A DNA stretch of 64,000 nt from Acidobacteria bacterium Ga0074141 (GTDB taxonomy: Bacteria; Acidobacteriota; Blastocatellia; Pyrinomonadales; Pyrinomonadaceae), in assembly GCA_001464665.1 (NCBI GenBank), contig LNDP01000025.1, positions 62,001 to 126,000 on the forward strand, in the 5' to 3' direction. How positions within the stretch are numbered: position 1 is the stretch's first letter; every line of letters starts with the position of its first letter. Positions 46,598 through 54,319 of the stretch are shown one piece after another. A program made the translations under genes and the position numbers. The notes below the pieces were generated by a model, which ran no database searches, was not told the origin of the DNA, and was given only the letters and a program-made list of their open reading frames with translations.

Positions 46598-46984
46598 CTA
46601 TTGGTCAATCTCCCACTGTTCCAAATCATCTATTGGACGCGGGAGTCTACCTTCAAGCCATTCTGCGCATAAAGCAGGTGTAAACGACGGATCCGTTGAT
46701 TCGATGACCCACGACAAGAACTCTACCCCGCCATTGATATCGGGTGGCGGGGACACCGGCATGAACACAGATGGCAGTCGCTCCTCGATGGAAAGATAAT
46801 TCAAGACGTGACCGATCTCCTGAACATGTCGCCAAGCCAAGGGATGTTTCGTATCCAGCGAAAATTTGACCCACCAATTACCGTTAACAGATGAACCGAA
46901 TCCGATTGACATCCGTCCCGAGGGCAAGAGAATAGCCGGGAGCCTCTCAATAACGGCTAACAATTTATCGAAGTCATGCGTCAT
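46598..46984 (-). CDS. hypothetical protein, 128 aa
   Basis: Not recognised. Single small domain with several Trp (NGNWWVKFSLD, LEQWEIDQ at the C-terminus), no signal peptide or membrane segment. The ATG lies 3 nt after the stop of tail copy 2. Could be an immunity- or SMI1-like small protein; no firm evidence. Confidence 0.6.
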   Translation of the reverse strand: MTHDFDKLLAVIERLPAILLPSGRMSIGFGSSVNGNWWVKFSLDTKHPLAWRHVQEIGHVLNYLSIEERLPSVFMPVSPPPDINGGVEFLSWVIESTDPSFTPALCAEWLEGRLPRPIDDLEQWEIDQ

Positions 46985-46987
46985 TTC

Positions 46988-47116
46988 CTATTCCGCCATT
47001 TGCAGGATCTTCTCCATCTTTTTGCCCCTGGCGAGGTCGCCGTCCGCGGTATTCTTGTTGTTATCGCAAGAGCCGTCACGCATCAGGTTCATCGCGGCGA
47101 CCAGTTTTCTCATCAT
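46988..47116 (-). repeat. DUF2200 3'-end copy, tail 2
   Basis: Reads MMRKLVAAMNLMRDG, an unrelated 10-residue stretch, then [16 protein letters not shown] and a stop. The last part is almost identical to the DUF2200 end; the first part resembles tail 3 (RKLSAAMRM). It begins at the base after the stop of the preceding membrane-protein gene. Confidence 0.82.
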
Positions 47117-47494
47117 CTAGAATCCATTTCTTACTGACAAAAAGTACACAATTGCGGCCAAGAGCGGAATGAGATTGAACAGCAACGCTGCCGAGCCGAA
47201 GCTGATCAGTCGTGGTCTTCGTTTCAGACTGAGTCCTGCGAAAAGTAGTCCTATAAACAATCCGATTACAATAGCCAAGGCTGCCTCGACGGCCATGGCA
47301 ATTGCACCCATCACCATCGCGTTTTTATCTGCGTCGTCCCGCGGCCCTGGCTTCTTCTGCACTTCCCAGAACCAATCGTTTGTATATTGCTGATAAAGCG
47401 ATATCAATCCGTAGGCGATGAACGGACACGCTAATGAAATCACAGCGTAGACGATGTGACGATATGACTTCTTTGGCCCTACGACATTTTCCAT
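47117..47494 (-). CDS. small membrane protein, 125 aa
   Basis: Three predicted membrane helices (VISLACPFIAYGLISLY; AIAMAVEAALAIVIGLFIGL; SAALLFNLIPLLAAIVYFL). No family recognised. The ATG follows directly on the DUF2200 stop codon (TAGATG), so its translation is likely coupled to that gene. Confidence 0.65.
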   Translation of the reverse strand: MENVVGPKKSYRHIVYAVISLACPFIAYGLISLYQQYTNDWFWEVQKKPGPRDDADKNAMVMGAIAMAVEAALAIVIGLFIGLLFAGLSLKRRPRLISFGSAALLFNLIPLLAAIVYFLSVRNGF

Positions 47495-47851
47495 CTACTC
47501 TGCCGTCCGCAGGATCTTCTCCATCTTTTTGCCTTTGGCGAGATCGTCGATAAGTTTGTCGAGCCAGCGGATCTTTTGCATTAGCGGGTCTTCGATGTCT
47601 TCGACGCGGATGCCGCAGATGACGCCTTTGATCAGCGGCGCGTTCGCGTTGAGCCGCGGAGCCTTGTCAAAGAACTCGCGAAAGCTGATCTTCTTCTCGA
47701 TCACCTTCTCAAGCCCCTTCTGCGTATAACCCGTCAGCCAGCGAATACACTCATCAACCTCGTCCCGCGTCCGCCCCTTCTTCTCCGCCTTCGCCACATA
47801 ATGCGGATAAACCCCGGCAAAACTCATCGCAAAAACTCTTTCGTTTGCCAT
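47495..47851 (-). CDS. DUF2200 family protein
   Basis: 118 aa, complete. [20 protein letters not shown] and the [14 protein letters not shown] segment are the family hallmark; function unknown, cytoplasmic. Its last ~33 codons are the source, or a relative of the source, of the tail copies at 46070, 46464 and 46988. Confidence 0.88.
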   Translation of the reverse strand: MANERVFAMSFAGVYPHYVAKAEKKGRTRDEVDECIRWLTGYTQKGLEKVIEKKISFREFFDKAPRLNANAPLIKGVICGIRVEDIEDPLMQKIRWLDKLIDDLAKGKKMEKILRTAE

Positions 47852-47863
47852 TACATTGTCCTT

Positions 47864-48319
47864 TTAAGCACGCGCCCATTTGCGTGACGCAATCAGCCAA
47901 GCATTCTCGCGAAATGAGCGACGAAAGCCGGGGAGCCATTTTACTAAACTCCAGAAAAAAGGGCTTATGTGAGTTGCCTCAGGTAAAGGATTTCGGATGG
48001 ATAATTTAAGCCCGATTTCCCATCCTTGTACTTCTTCCTCTTCATACTTTGGAAACCACACAGTTGCCACCGTTTTGTCTCGAAAAGTCGCCACCGCATT
48101 TATATCCGCGAGGCCTTTGGACCTGCCTTCGGCATATACTTTCCTAACGAGGCTCTCATTCTCTGGCGAAACGGGGAAACGAATAACGCGTTCGTCACTT
48201 CCCGTGAACCACACATCGTCGCGAAACACCCAGAGCAACTTGTCTGAATGGCCTTCCTTCCGAAGGAAATCACGGAAATCGGCGACGGCCTTCTCAAATT
48301 CTGGCAATTCTTCGTCCAT
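47864..48319 (-). CDS. hypothetical protein, 151 aa
   Basis: Not recognised. ATG at 48317-48319 preferred over an upstream TTG. Soluble alpha/beta protein with ATVWFPKYEEEEVQGWEIGL; no signal peptide. It lies 13 nt after the membrane-protein stop and 12 nt before the DUF2200 gene, so operon member. Confidence 0.6.
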   Translation of the reverse strand: MDEELPEFEKAVADFRDFLRKEGHSDKLLWVFRDDVWFTGSDERVIRFPVSPENESLVRKVYAEGRSKGLADINAVATFRDKTVATVWFPKYEEEEVQGWEIGLKLSIRNPLPEATHISPFFWSLVKWLPGFRRSFRENAWLIASRKWARA

Positions 48320-48332
48320 TTCAAGCAAAGCC

Positions 48333-49139
48333 CTACTGCCCTAATTTACGCAAAGGTCTTTTTGGTCGTATTCCCGTCAAAGTCAATAAAATAAAAAGAA
48401 TCACGAAGCTTCCCAGAAAGGTAGCGAGTGGGTTGAGTGTGCCCACAAATTCGGTCACCGCCGGGATCAAATTGTTGTTTTCGAGGAGCACATTTATGAA
48501 GTGATTAAACGTGAAAGTTAAACTCACTAACAAGTACGGCCAGCCGTTTCGCCAGTCCTTTACGAAAAAAAGGAGCCCAATGGGAAAAACAACTAGCTGA
48601 GCGACTCCGGCGGCCATTCCGAATCTGTAGAAAGTCTCGGGGCCCTCGATCTTGAATTGCGGAGCCCAACCAAGCAGCGTGAAGAATAGAGCGATTCCCA
48701 TGAACAGGATCGCCGAACTTAAAAGGAACGCCCCGTGCAATGCCCTTCTTTTCCTGAAAACAAATGCCAGGAGGATTACCAGGCCTAGCTCAAACGTGCC
48801 CATCACATTCTGCACGAGCAGAGCGTCGCCTTTTCCTGAGATCAAGCCCTTGTGAGCCGAGTAAACCGACAAAAGTGCGGTAGCCGCAAATAACAAAGGG
48901 CCAAAAATTAAGATCGAGAGGCCGATCTTTCTATGAGTATCGTACTCGCTTCTCCCGATCAGGCTGAGTTGAAACAACAACAAGAACAGCCAGATCAAAA
49001 TGGTTATGAGGTGAACAGTTTGATACCAGGTCGGGCTCGCATCAACCCCAAAATAGATATTCCAAAAGCCCGCAACACTGAGCGCGATAACAGAAAATAT
49101 TAGCAAGTATTCGACAATGTACTTCCTAAGATTTTTCAT
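48333..49139 (-). CDS. polytopic membrane protein, 268 aa
   Basis: Seven or eight hydrophobic helices spread over the whole length (LLIFSVIALSVAGFW, ILIWLFLLLFQLSLIG, FILLTLTG near the end), short loops, no recognised transporter or enzyme motif. First gene of the small-gene run. Confidence 0.65.
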   Translation of the reverse strand: MKNLRKYIVEYLLIFSVIALSVAGFWNIYFGVDASPTWYQTVHLITILIWLFLLLFQLSLIGRSEYDTHRKIGLSILIFGPLLFAATALLSVYSAHKGLISGKGDALLVQNVMGTFELGLVILLAFVFRKRRALHGAFLLSSAILFMGIALFFTLLGWAPQFKIEGPETFYRFGMAAGVAQLVVFPIGLLFFVKDWRNGWPYLLVSLTFTFNHFINVLLENNNLIPAVTEFVGTLNPLATFLGSFVILFILLTLTGIRPKRPLRKLGQ

Positions 49140-49166
49140 TCTCAGTTTCTTTGGGCTTCGCCCCTC

Positions 49167-49324
49167 GATGTGCGGAAATGCTACGCTTTTCCGTCCGCTT
49201 TAATAAATGCCCCGCGGCTATGCCGCCGATTCCGGATGTGTCGTTGCTTCACACTTTACAGGCAGCGGCGTAGCCGCGAAACCTATTTAATTACTCTCGG
49301 AAAAGCATAGCTTTTCCGCACATC
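49167..49324. repeat. REPIN/MITE-like palindromic element
   Basis: gatgtgcggaaatgctacgc (start of a 27-bp left arm, 49167-49193) matches the reverse complement of 49298-49324 at 24 of 27 positions. Inside lies a second inverted pair around cgcggctatgccgcc (49216 region) and agcggcgtagccgcg. Each arm is itself a short palindrome with a 3-nt centre. Noncoding, between two minus-strand genes. Confidence 0.6.
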
Positions 49325-49374
49325 GGTCGGCATAGCCGGAGAAAGCTAGGACGTCGGAGGAGCCAACTACCCGG

Positions 49375-51444
49375 TTACGCCGACGGTTGTGAGCTGCCGT
49401 TCCCGTTCCGCGTTATCTGGACGAAGGAGCCTGCGCCTTTTGGGCCATATTTTACCTCGCCGGCTTTGGTTACGTTGTACCAGAATTTCTGCATGTCCCA
49501 GGCGGCGGTCGGGCAGCGTTCGGCGCAGAGTCCGCAGTGGAGGCAGACATCTTCGTCCTTTGCCATGATGCGGCCGGTCTTGAGGCCATCGGCGACGTAG
49601 ATGTCCTGAGTAAGATTCAGTGCAGGAACCTTTAGCCGCGGACGCAGTTCGTCTTCCTCGCCATCGGCCGTAAAGGTAATGCAGCTCGTCGGGCAGATAT
49701 CGACGCAGGCGTCGCATTCGATGCATTTCGGCGCAAAGAAAACGGTCTGCACATCGCAGTTCAGGCACCGCTCGGCCTCTTTGTAACCGGTCAACCGGTC
49801 AAAGCCGAGCTCGACCTCCTGCCGCCGGTTGCGGAGCGTAATGGCCTTCTCCGCCTGCGGGACAACGTAGCGCAAATCGTGGTCGATCGCGCTGTCGTAT
49901 GCCCATTCGTGGATGCCCATTTTCTGGCTCTGGAGGTTGACGGTCGGCGGCAGCCTCTTCATAAGGTCCTCGCCGCGGCAGAAAAGATCGATCGAGACCG
50001 CCGCCTGGTGCCCGTGGGCAACCGCCGTTATCACATTCTCCGGGCCAAATGCCGCATCGCCGCCGAAGAAGACCTTCGGGTTGGTCGAGCGGAACGTCAC
50101 TTTATCGAGCACCGGAACGTCCCATTTGTCGAACTCGATCCCAAGGTCTCGCTCGATCCACGGGAAGGCGTTCTCCTGCCCGATCGCGACCAGCACATCG
50201 TCCGCCGGATAGAAGACCTCGGGCTCGCCGGTCGGCACAAGGCTCCGCTTCCCGCTCTCGTCGTAAACCGCCTCGACCTTTTCAAAGAGTATTCCTCGTA
50301 GGCGGAGCTGAGGCGTAGCCTCAGAAGAATTTTGGTCGCCTGACGGAAAAGCGGAGCTTTTCCGCTCGGCAAAAGAAGGCGGAGCTGGATTCCCGGCTGA
50401 CCACTGACCACCGACCACTGACCACTCTTCGTCAGTCGCAACGACGAAGCTCTTCGGCACGTGGTTGTCGATGATCGGGATGTCCTCGTGCATCGCGTCC
50501 TCTTTTTCCCAGGGGCTGGCCTTCATCGTCTCAAAGGGCGAGCGGACGATGACCTTCACATCCTCGCCGCCCAATCGGCGCGCCGTCCGGCAGCAGTCCA
50601 TCGCCGTGTTTCCGCCGCCGAGCACGATCACCGTTTTGCCGATCTTTTCCGTATGTTCAAATGCGACGCTCGAGAGCCAGTTAATGCCGATATGGATGTT
50701 CGCCGCACCTTCCTGACGGCCGGGAATGTTCAGCTCGCGGCCGCGCGGTGCTCCCGTCCCGACGAAGATCGCATCGTAGTCCTTCTCGAGCATTTCCTTC
50801 ATCGAGGAAACATAGTGCTTAAAATGCGTGTGTATCCCGAGCCGAAGGATGTAATCGACCTCTTCGTCGAGCACCGATTCCGGCAGCCGAAAGGCCGGGA
50901 TCTGCGACCGCATAAAGCCGCCGGCCTTTATCTGCTCGTCGTAGAGATGTAGCTCATAGCCAAGCGGGGCAAGGTCGCGGGCGACCGTCAGGCTCGCCGG
51001 TCCCGCACCGATCAGAGCGATCTTTTTCCCATTCGCCGGAAACGGGCCTTGCGGCATATATGGGATAACGTCGTCGCGGTTGTCCGCCGCAACGCGCTTG
51101 AGCCGGCAAATCGCCACCGGTTCTTCCTCTACACGCCCGCGGCGGCAGGCCGGTTCACACGGCCGGTCGCAAGTGCGGCCAAGAACGCCGGGAAATACAT
51201 TCGAGTCCCAATTGATCATATAGGCCTCGGTGTAGCGGCCCTCGGCGATCAGGCGAATGTATTCCGGCACCGGCGTATGGGCCGGGCAAGCGTGCTGGCA
51301 ATCTACAACCTTGTGGAAGTATTCGGGGTCGGCAATGTCTGTTGGCTTCACGTGAGTTTTTTCCTGCCTGTAAATGAGGTCTCTCCGCTGCGGTGCGGGT
51401 AACGGGCCCAAGGCCGTCCGTGCGGCATTGGCAATGTAACACAA
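49375..51444 (-). CDS. GltD-like FAD/NAD(P)H oxidoreductase with extra ferredoxin clusters
   Basis: 689 aa; the frame opens with TTG at 51444, and a GTG at 51348 with AGGA upstream is an alternative start. N-terminal Fer4_20-type cluster domain (CQHACPAHTPVPEYI, CDRPCEPACRRGR), FAD site IALIGAGPASLTVA, NAD(P) site VIVLGGGNTAMDCC, and two C-terminal 4Fe-4S motifs (CIECDACVDICP, CLHCGLCAERCP). Resembles the small subunit of glutamate synthase; without a large subunit nearby it likely shuttles electrons between NAD(P)H and ferredoxin, perhaps for KorAB. Residues about 340-383 are an in-frame repeat insertion. Confidence 0.88.
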   Translation of the reverse strand: MCYIANAARTALGPLPAPQRRDLIYRQEKTHVKPTDIADPEYFHKVVDCQHACPAHTPVPEYIRLIAEGRYTEAYMINWDSNVFPGVLGRTCDRPCEPACRRGRVEEEPVAICRLKRVAADNRDDVIPYMPQGPFPANGKKIALIGAGPASLTVARDLAPLGYELHLYDEQIKAGGFMRSQIPAFRLPESVLDEEVDYILRLGIHTHFKHYVSSMKEMLEKDYDAIFVGTGAPRGRELNIPGRQEGAANIHIGINWLSSVAFEHTEKIGKTVIVLGGGNTAMDCCRTARRLGGEDVKVIVRSPFETMKASPWEKEDAMHEDIPIIDNHVPKSFVVATDEEWSVVGGQWSAGNPAPPSFAERKSSAFPSGDQNSSEATPQLRLRGILFEKVEAVYDESGKRSLVPTGEPEVFYPADDVLVAIGQENAFPWIERDLGIEFDKWDVPVLDKVTFRSTNPKVFFGGDAAFGPENVITAVAHGHQAAVSIDLFCRGEDLMKRLPPTVNLQSQKMGIHEWAYDSAIDHDLRYVVPQAEKAITLRNRRQEVELGFDRLTGYKEAERCLNCDVQTVFFAPKCIECDACVDICPTSCITFTADGEEDELRPRLKVPALNLTQDIYVADGLKTGRIMAKDEDVCLHCGLCAERCPTAAWDMQKFWYNVTKAGEVKYGPKGAGSFVQITRNGNGSSQPSA
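50297..50427. repeat. palindromic/tandem repeat inserted in frame in the GltD-like gene
   Basis: Contains ctgaggc-gta-gcctcag (50309-50325) and ggaaaagc-gga-gcttttcc (50345-50363), both perfect stems with 3-nt loops, and a tandem GACCACT/GACCACC run (50400-50427). It is read through as residues such as EWSVVGGQWSAG, without frameshift or stop, between two conserved parts of the enzyme. Confidence 0.75.
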
Positions 51445-51573
51445 ACATAATATAAACCGTCCCGTGCTTCAATAAATTTCCGGCGCCGAAGGAATAAATT
51501 CTCTTTGCTCGAGTATTCTTGAATTGTGCAGGCCGGAAGTTCCATTGGCTCTGCGCGAACGGATTTCGGCTTT

Positions 51574-52137
51574 ATGGGTTGGTTTCGTGAAAACAACGAG
51601 GAAAAGTGGGAGGCATTTGCCGACGAGGCGATGCCCCACATGCCCGATCTTTACCGGGTTGCGGTCTGGCTGACCAAGAACCGCGTCGAGGCCGAAGACC
51701 TTGTTCAGGAAACGATGTTTCAGGCACTTAAGTCCTTTCATCGCTATGAGATGGGGACAAACTGCCGGGCATGGCTTGTAACGATAATGTACAACCTCAA
51801 TTACAAGCGCATCGCCAAGCTGACCAAGATGAAGCTTGTTGATGATCCCGAGGAAAGGCTCGCCGAGACCGTCCCGTTCGAGCCGTCCGTGCCCGAAAGC
51901 CTGACCGATGAGACGATCATCGCAGCGTTGAAAGCGGTGCCGGACAGTTTCAGAAGTGTTGTCGTGCTCTCGGACGTCGAAGAATTTTCTTATAAGGAGA
52001 TCGCTTCTATTTTGGAAATCCCGATGGGAACGGTGATGTCGCGGCTCTACCGCGGACGCCGTATCCTGCGGCAATCCCTTGCGGGCCAAGCTCGCGAATA
52101 TGGCTTTGTGGGCGGGCTTCAGGTGGCCGAGCGCTGA
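51574..52137 (+). CDS. ECF-type RNA polymerase sigma factor
   Basis: 187 aa from the ATG at 51574; a GTG at 51526 is also in frame. Region 2: YRVAVWLTKNRVEAEDLVQE and TNCRAWLVTIMYNLNYKR; region 4: FRSVVVLSDVEEFSYKEIAS then IPMGTVMSRLYRGRRILR. Belongs to the RpoE/SigR-like ECF group. Its anti-sigma gene follows after 24 nt, and it is divergent from the GltD-like gene. Confidence 0.92.
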   Translation: MGWFRENNEEKWEAFADEAMPHMPDLYRVAVWLTKNRVEAEDLVQETMFQALKSFHRYEMGTNCRAWLVTIMYNLNYKRIAKLTKMKLVDDPEERLAETVPFEPSVPESLTDETIIAALKAVPDSFRSVVVLSDVEEFSYKEIASILEIPMGTVMSRLYRGRRILRQSLAGQAREYGFVGGLQVAER

Positions 52138-52161
52138 CGCAAAAGCGATCGAGGTTTAGAT

Positions 52162-53001
52162 ATGCAGTGTAGTGAATTCAGAGAACTTTCGGAGGCTTAT
52201 CTCAGCGACGAACTGCTCGTCGAAACGAACCTCCAGGTCTATCGTCATATGGAATCGTGCCCGAAGTGCCGCGAGGACTTCTCGGCCCGCCGAGTCCTTC
52301 GCTCGCGAATGCGCGATGCCGTCGCCGCTTCGCCGGAGTTTGCGATCCAACCGGCGTTTGAAACGCAAATGAATGCCCGGCTCCGCGAAGAAGCGTTGAA
52401 GGGTGGCGGTTGGGCGTCCGTATTCACCTCGGCGAAGATGCTTGTCCCTGCATTTGCTGTGGTTCTGGTGATGGTATTCGGCGGCTTGATTGGCCTCAGA
52501 ATGCTCGACTCGGACTCATTGGTCGCAAACGCGAACACCTCGCTCACCGCCTTTCTCGCCGAGACCTCCGCCAAAGCTCTCGGCAGCCACGACAGCTGCG
52601 CGGTCAAGAAATTGGCAATGTGGGAAAGTGGCGAGCTCCCGATGGCAGAGGCGGCTGTGCAGACCGCTCAAGCCGTCGCCGAACCGATCCGGGCGAACTT
52701 TGCAAGCGATGTCGAGATCCTTCATTCACACGACTGCATGTTCGAAGGCAAGCGGTTCTCGCACGTCATCGTCCGCCGCAACGGACATTTGCTTTCGGTC
52801 TTCTTTGACCGCGAAGGCAAGGTGAAAAGCGTCAGCGGCTCTGAAGACCACATCGTTTCCGAACGCGAAAACGGCATGCAGGTCGCAAGCTTCGTAGCTC
52901 CGGTCGGGCCGGTATTTGTTGTCTCTGACCTTTCCGAATCCGAGAACCTGCATACCGCCCGCGTGCTCTCCGATGCATTTCGCAACCGCAGCCCGGTTTG
53001 A
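52162..53001 (+). CDS. anti-sigma factor with zinc-finger (zf-HC2) and membrane helix
   Basis: 279 aa. N-terminal zinc-binding anti-sigma motif with YRHMESCPKCRED (His-x3-Cys-x2-Cys), one membrane helix at about residues 93-114 (MLVPAFAVVLVMVFGGLIGL), then a ~165-residue outer domain with HSHDCMFEGKRFSHVIVRR. The outer domain contains several Cys and His, suggesting redox or metal sensing. GAGG lies 8 nt before the ATG. Pairs with the upstream sigma factor. Confidence 0.88.
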   Translation: MQCSEFRELSEAYLSDELLVETNLQVYRHMESCPKCREDFSARRVLRSRMRDAVAASPEFAIQPAFETQMNARLREEALKGGGWASVFTSAKMLVPAFAVVLVMVFGGLIGLRMLDSDSLVANANTSLTAFLAETSAKALGSHDSCAVKKLAMWESGELPMAEAAVQTAQAVAEPIRANFASDVEILHSHDCMFEGKRFSHVIVRRNGHLLSVFFDREGKVKSVSGSEDHIVSERENGMQVASFVAPVGPVFVVSDLSESENLHTARVLSDAFRNRSPV

Positions 53002-53044
53002 TCGGATACTCCGGTAGAAAGTGCGTTCAAAGCACCCTCCTTTT

Positions 53045-53073
53045 GCGAGCGGCCTAAACCGCTCGCCTTTTTT
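53045..53073 (+). terminator. rho-independent terminator after the anti-sigma gene
   Basis: Stem gcgagcgg (53045-53052) pairs with ccgctcgc (53059-53066), 6-nt loop, followed by c and six T. Ends the sigma/anti-sigma transcript before the sugar-phosphate operon. Confidence 0.85.
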
Positions 53074-53170
53074 ATTGTATCCTTATCTCATATCAAAAGA
53101 GCCGGGCCGGCCCGAGGGCGTTCATCGCCCGGCATGCGATAATTTTCTTTATTCGGAGCGATCATCGACT

Positions 53171-54319
53171 ATGAACCCTCAAACGCAAATGAACTCTAAT
53201 CCGCTCGTTCGGCTTGCCGAGTTTGGCCAATCGCCGTGGTTCGATTTCATCAGCCGCGACATTATCGAAAGCGGCGAACTTGCCCGCCTCGTCGAGGCAG
53301 ACGGGCTGAAAGGCGTCACCTCAAACCCCGCGATATTCGAAAAGGCTGTCTCCTCAGGAACCGCATACGACGACTTCATCCGCGAGAATACCCCTGGTTC
53401 AAGGGACGCCGTCGATCTTTACGAAAAGCTCGCCGTCCGCGACGTTCAGGACGCGGCCGACATTTTGCGAGGGGTTTATGATGCAACCGATGGCGGCGAC
53501 GGGTTCGTCTCGCTTGAGGTTTCGCCGCATCTTGCGTTTGATACAGAAAAGACGATCGCCGAGGCCCGCAGGCTCTGGCAAATGGTCGATCGGCCGAACC
53601 TGATGGTCAAGGTTCCCGCGACGCCCGAGGGCGTTCCTGCCATCGAGCAGCTCATCGCCGACGGAATCAATATCAATGTGACCTTGCTCTTTTCACAGTC
53701 CGCCTATCGCGATGTGGCCAATGCATATGTCGCGGGCCTAAAGCAGCGGAGCGATGCCGGCGAAGACATCGGCCGCGTCGCTTCGGTCGCAAGCTTCTTC
53801 GTTTCGCGAATCGATTCGCTCGTCGATAAGCAGATCGAAGAGCGGCTCGCCTCAGCCGAAGGTGACGATAAGGCAAGGCTCGAAAGCCTTCGCGGCAAGG
53901 TCGCGGTGGCCAATGCAAAGCTCGCCTATCAGGCGTATCTCGAGATCTTCTCCGGCGAAGAATGGGAATCTCTCGCCGCAAAAGGAGCCATGCCGCAGCG
54001 TGTCCTCTGGGCCTCGACCGGGACCAAGAACAAAGACTACAGCGATGTGCTCTACATCGACGAACTCATCGGCCCGGACACCGTTAACACGATCCCGCCG
54101 GCGACCTGGGACTCCTTCCGCGACCACGGCACCGTCAAGCAGACGCTCACCGAGGGCGTAGATGAAGCCCGCGAAACGCTTGCGGGCCTCGCTGCCGCCG
54201 GCATCTCGCTCGATGCCGCGACCGACCAACTCCTTGCCGAAGCGGTCAGGCTTTTCGTCGAGCCTTTCGACAAGATGATCACGGCCGTCGGCGAAGCGAT
54301 GAACGAGGTGAACCAATGA
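53171..54319 (+). CDS. tal: transaldolase
   Basis: 382 aa; the frame is open from 53021 but crosses the terminator, so the ATG at 53171 is used. Family signatures TSNPAIFEKAV near the N-terminus and NLMVKVPATPEG with the Schiff-base lysine, then NINVTLLFS. Non-oxidative pentose phosphate pathway. It overlaps pgi by ATGA. Fused transaldolase-isomerase proteins are known; here the two are separate overlapping genes. Confidence 0.93.
   Translation: MNPQTQMNSNPLVRLAEFGQSPWFDFISRDIIESGELARLVEADGLKGVTSNPAIFEKAVSSGTAYDDFIRENTPGSRDAVDLYEKLAVRDVQDAADILRGVYDATDGGDGFVSLEVSPHLAFDTEKTIAEARRLWQMVDRPNLMVKVPATPEGVPAIEQLIADGININVTLLFSQSAYRDVANAYVAGLKQRSDAGEDIGRVASVASFFVSRIDSLVDKQIEERLASAEGDDKARLESLRGKVAVANAKLAYQAYLEIFSGEEWESLAAKGAMPQRVLWASTGTKNKDYSDVLYIDELIGPDTVNTIPPATWDSFRDHGTVKQTLTEGVDEARETLAGLAAAGISLDAATDQLLAEAVRLFVEPFDKMITAVGEAMNEVNQ

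Noticed and set aside
46070-47116. Integron cassette array with attC sites
   Set aside because: The repeats are coding-derived tails of a neighbouring gene, lack attC-type imperfect palindromes, and no integron integrase is present.
53021-53170. N-terminal extension of transaldolase
   Set aside because: It would run through a rho-independent terminator; the ATG at 53171 gives the family-typical start region.
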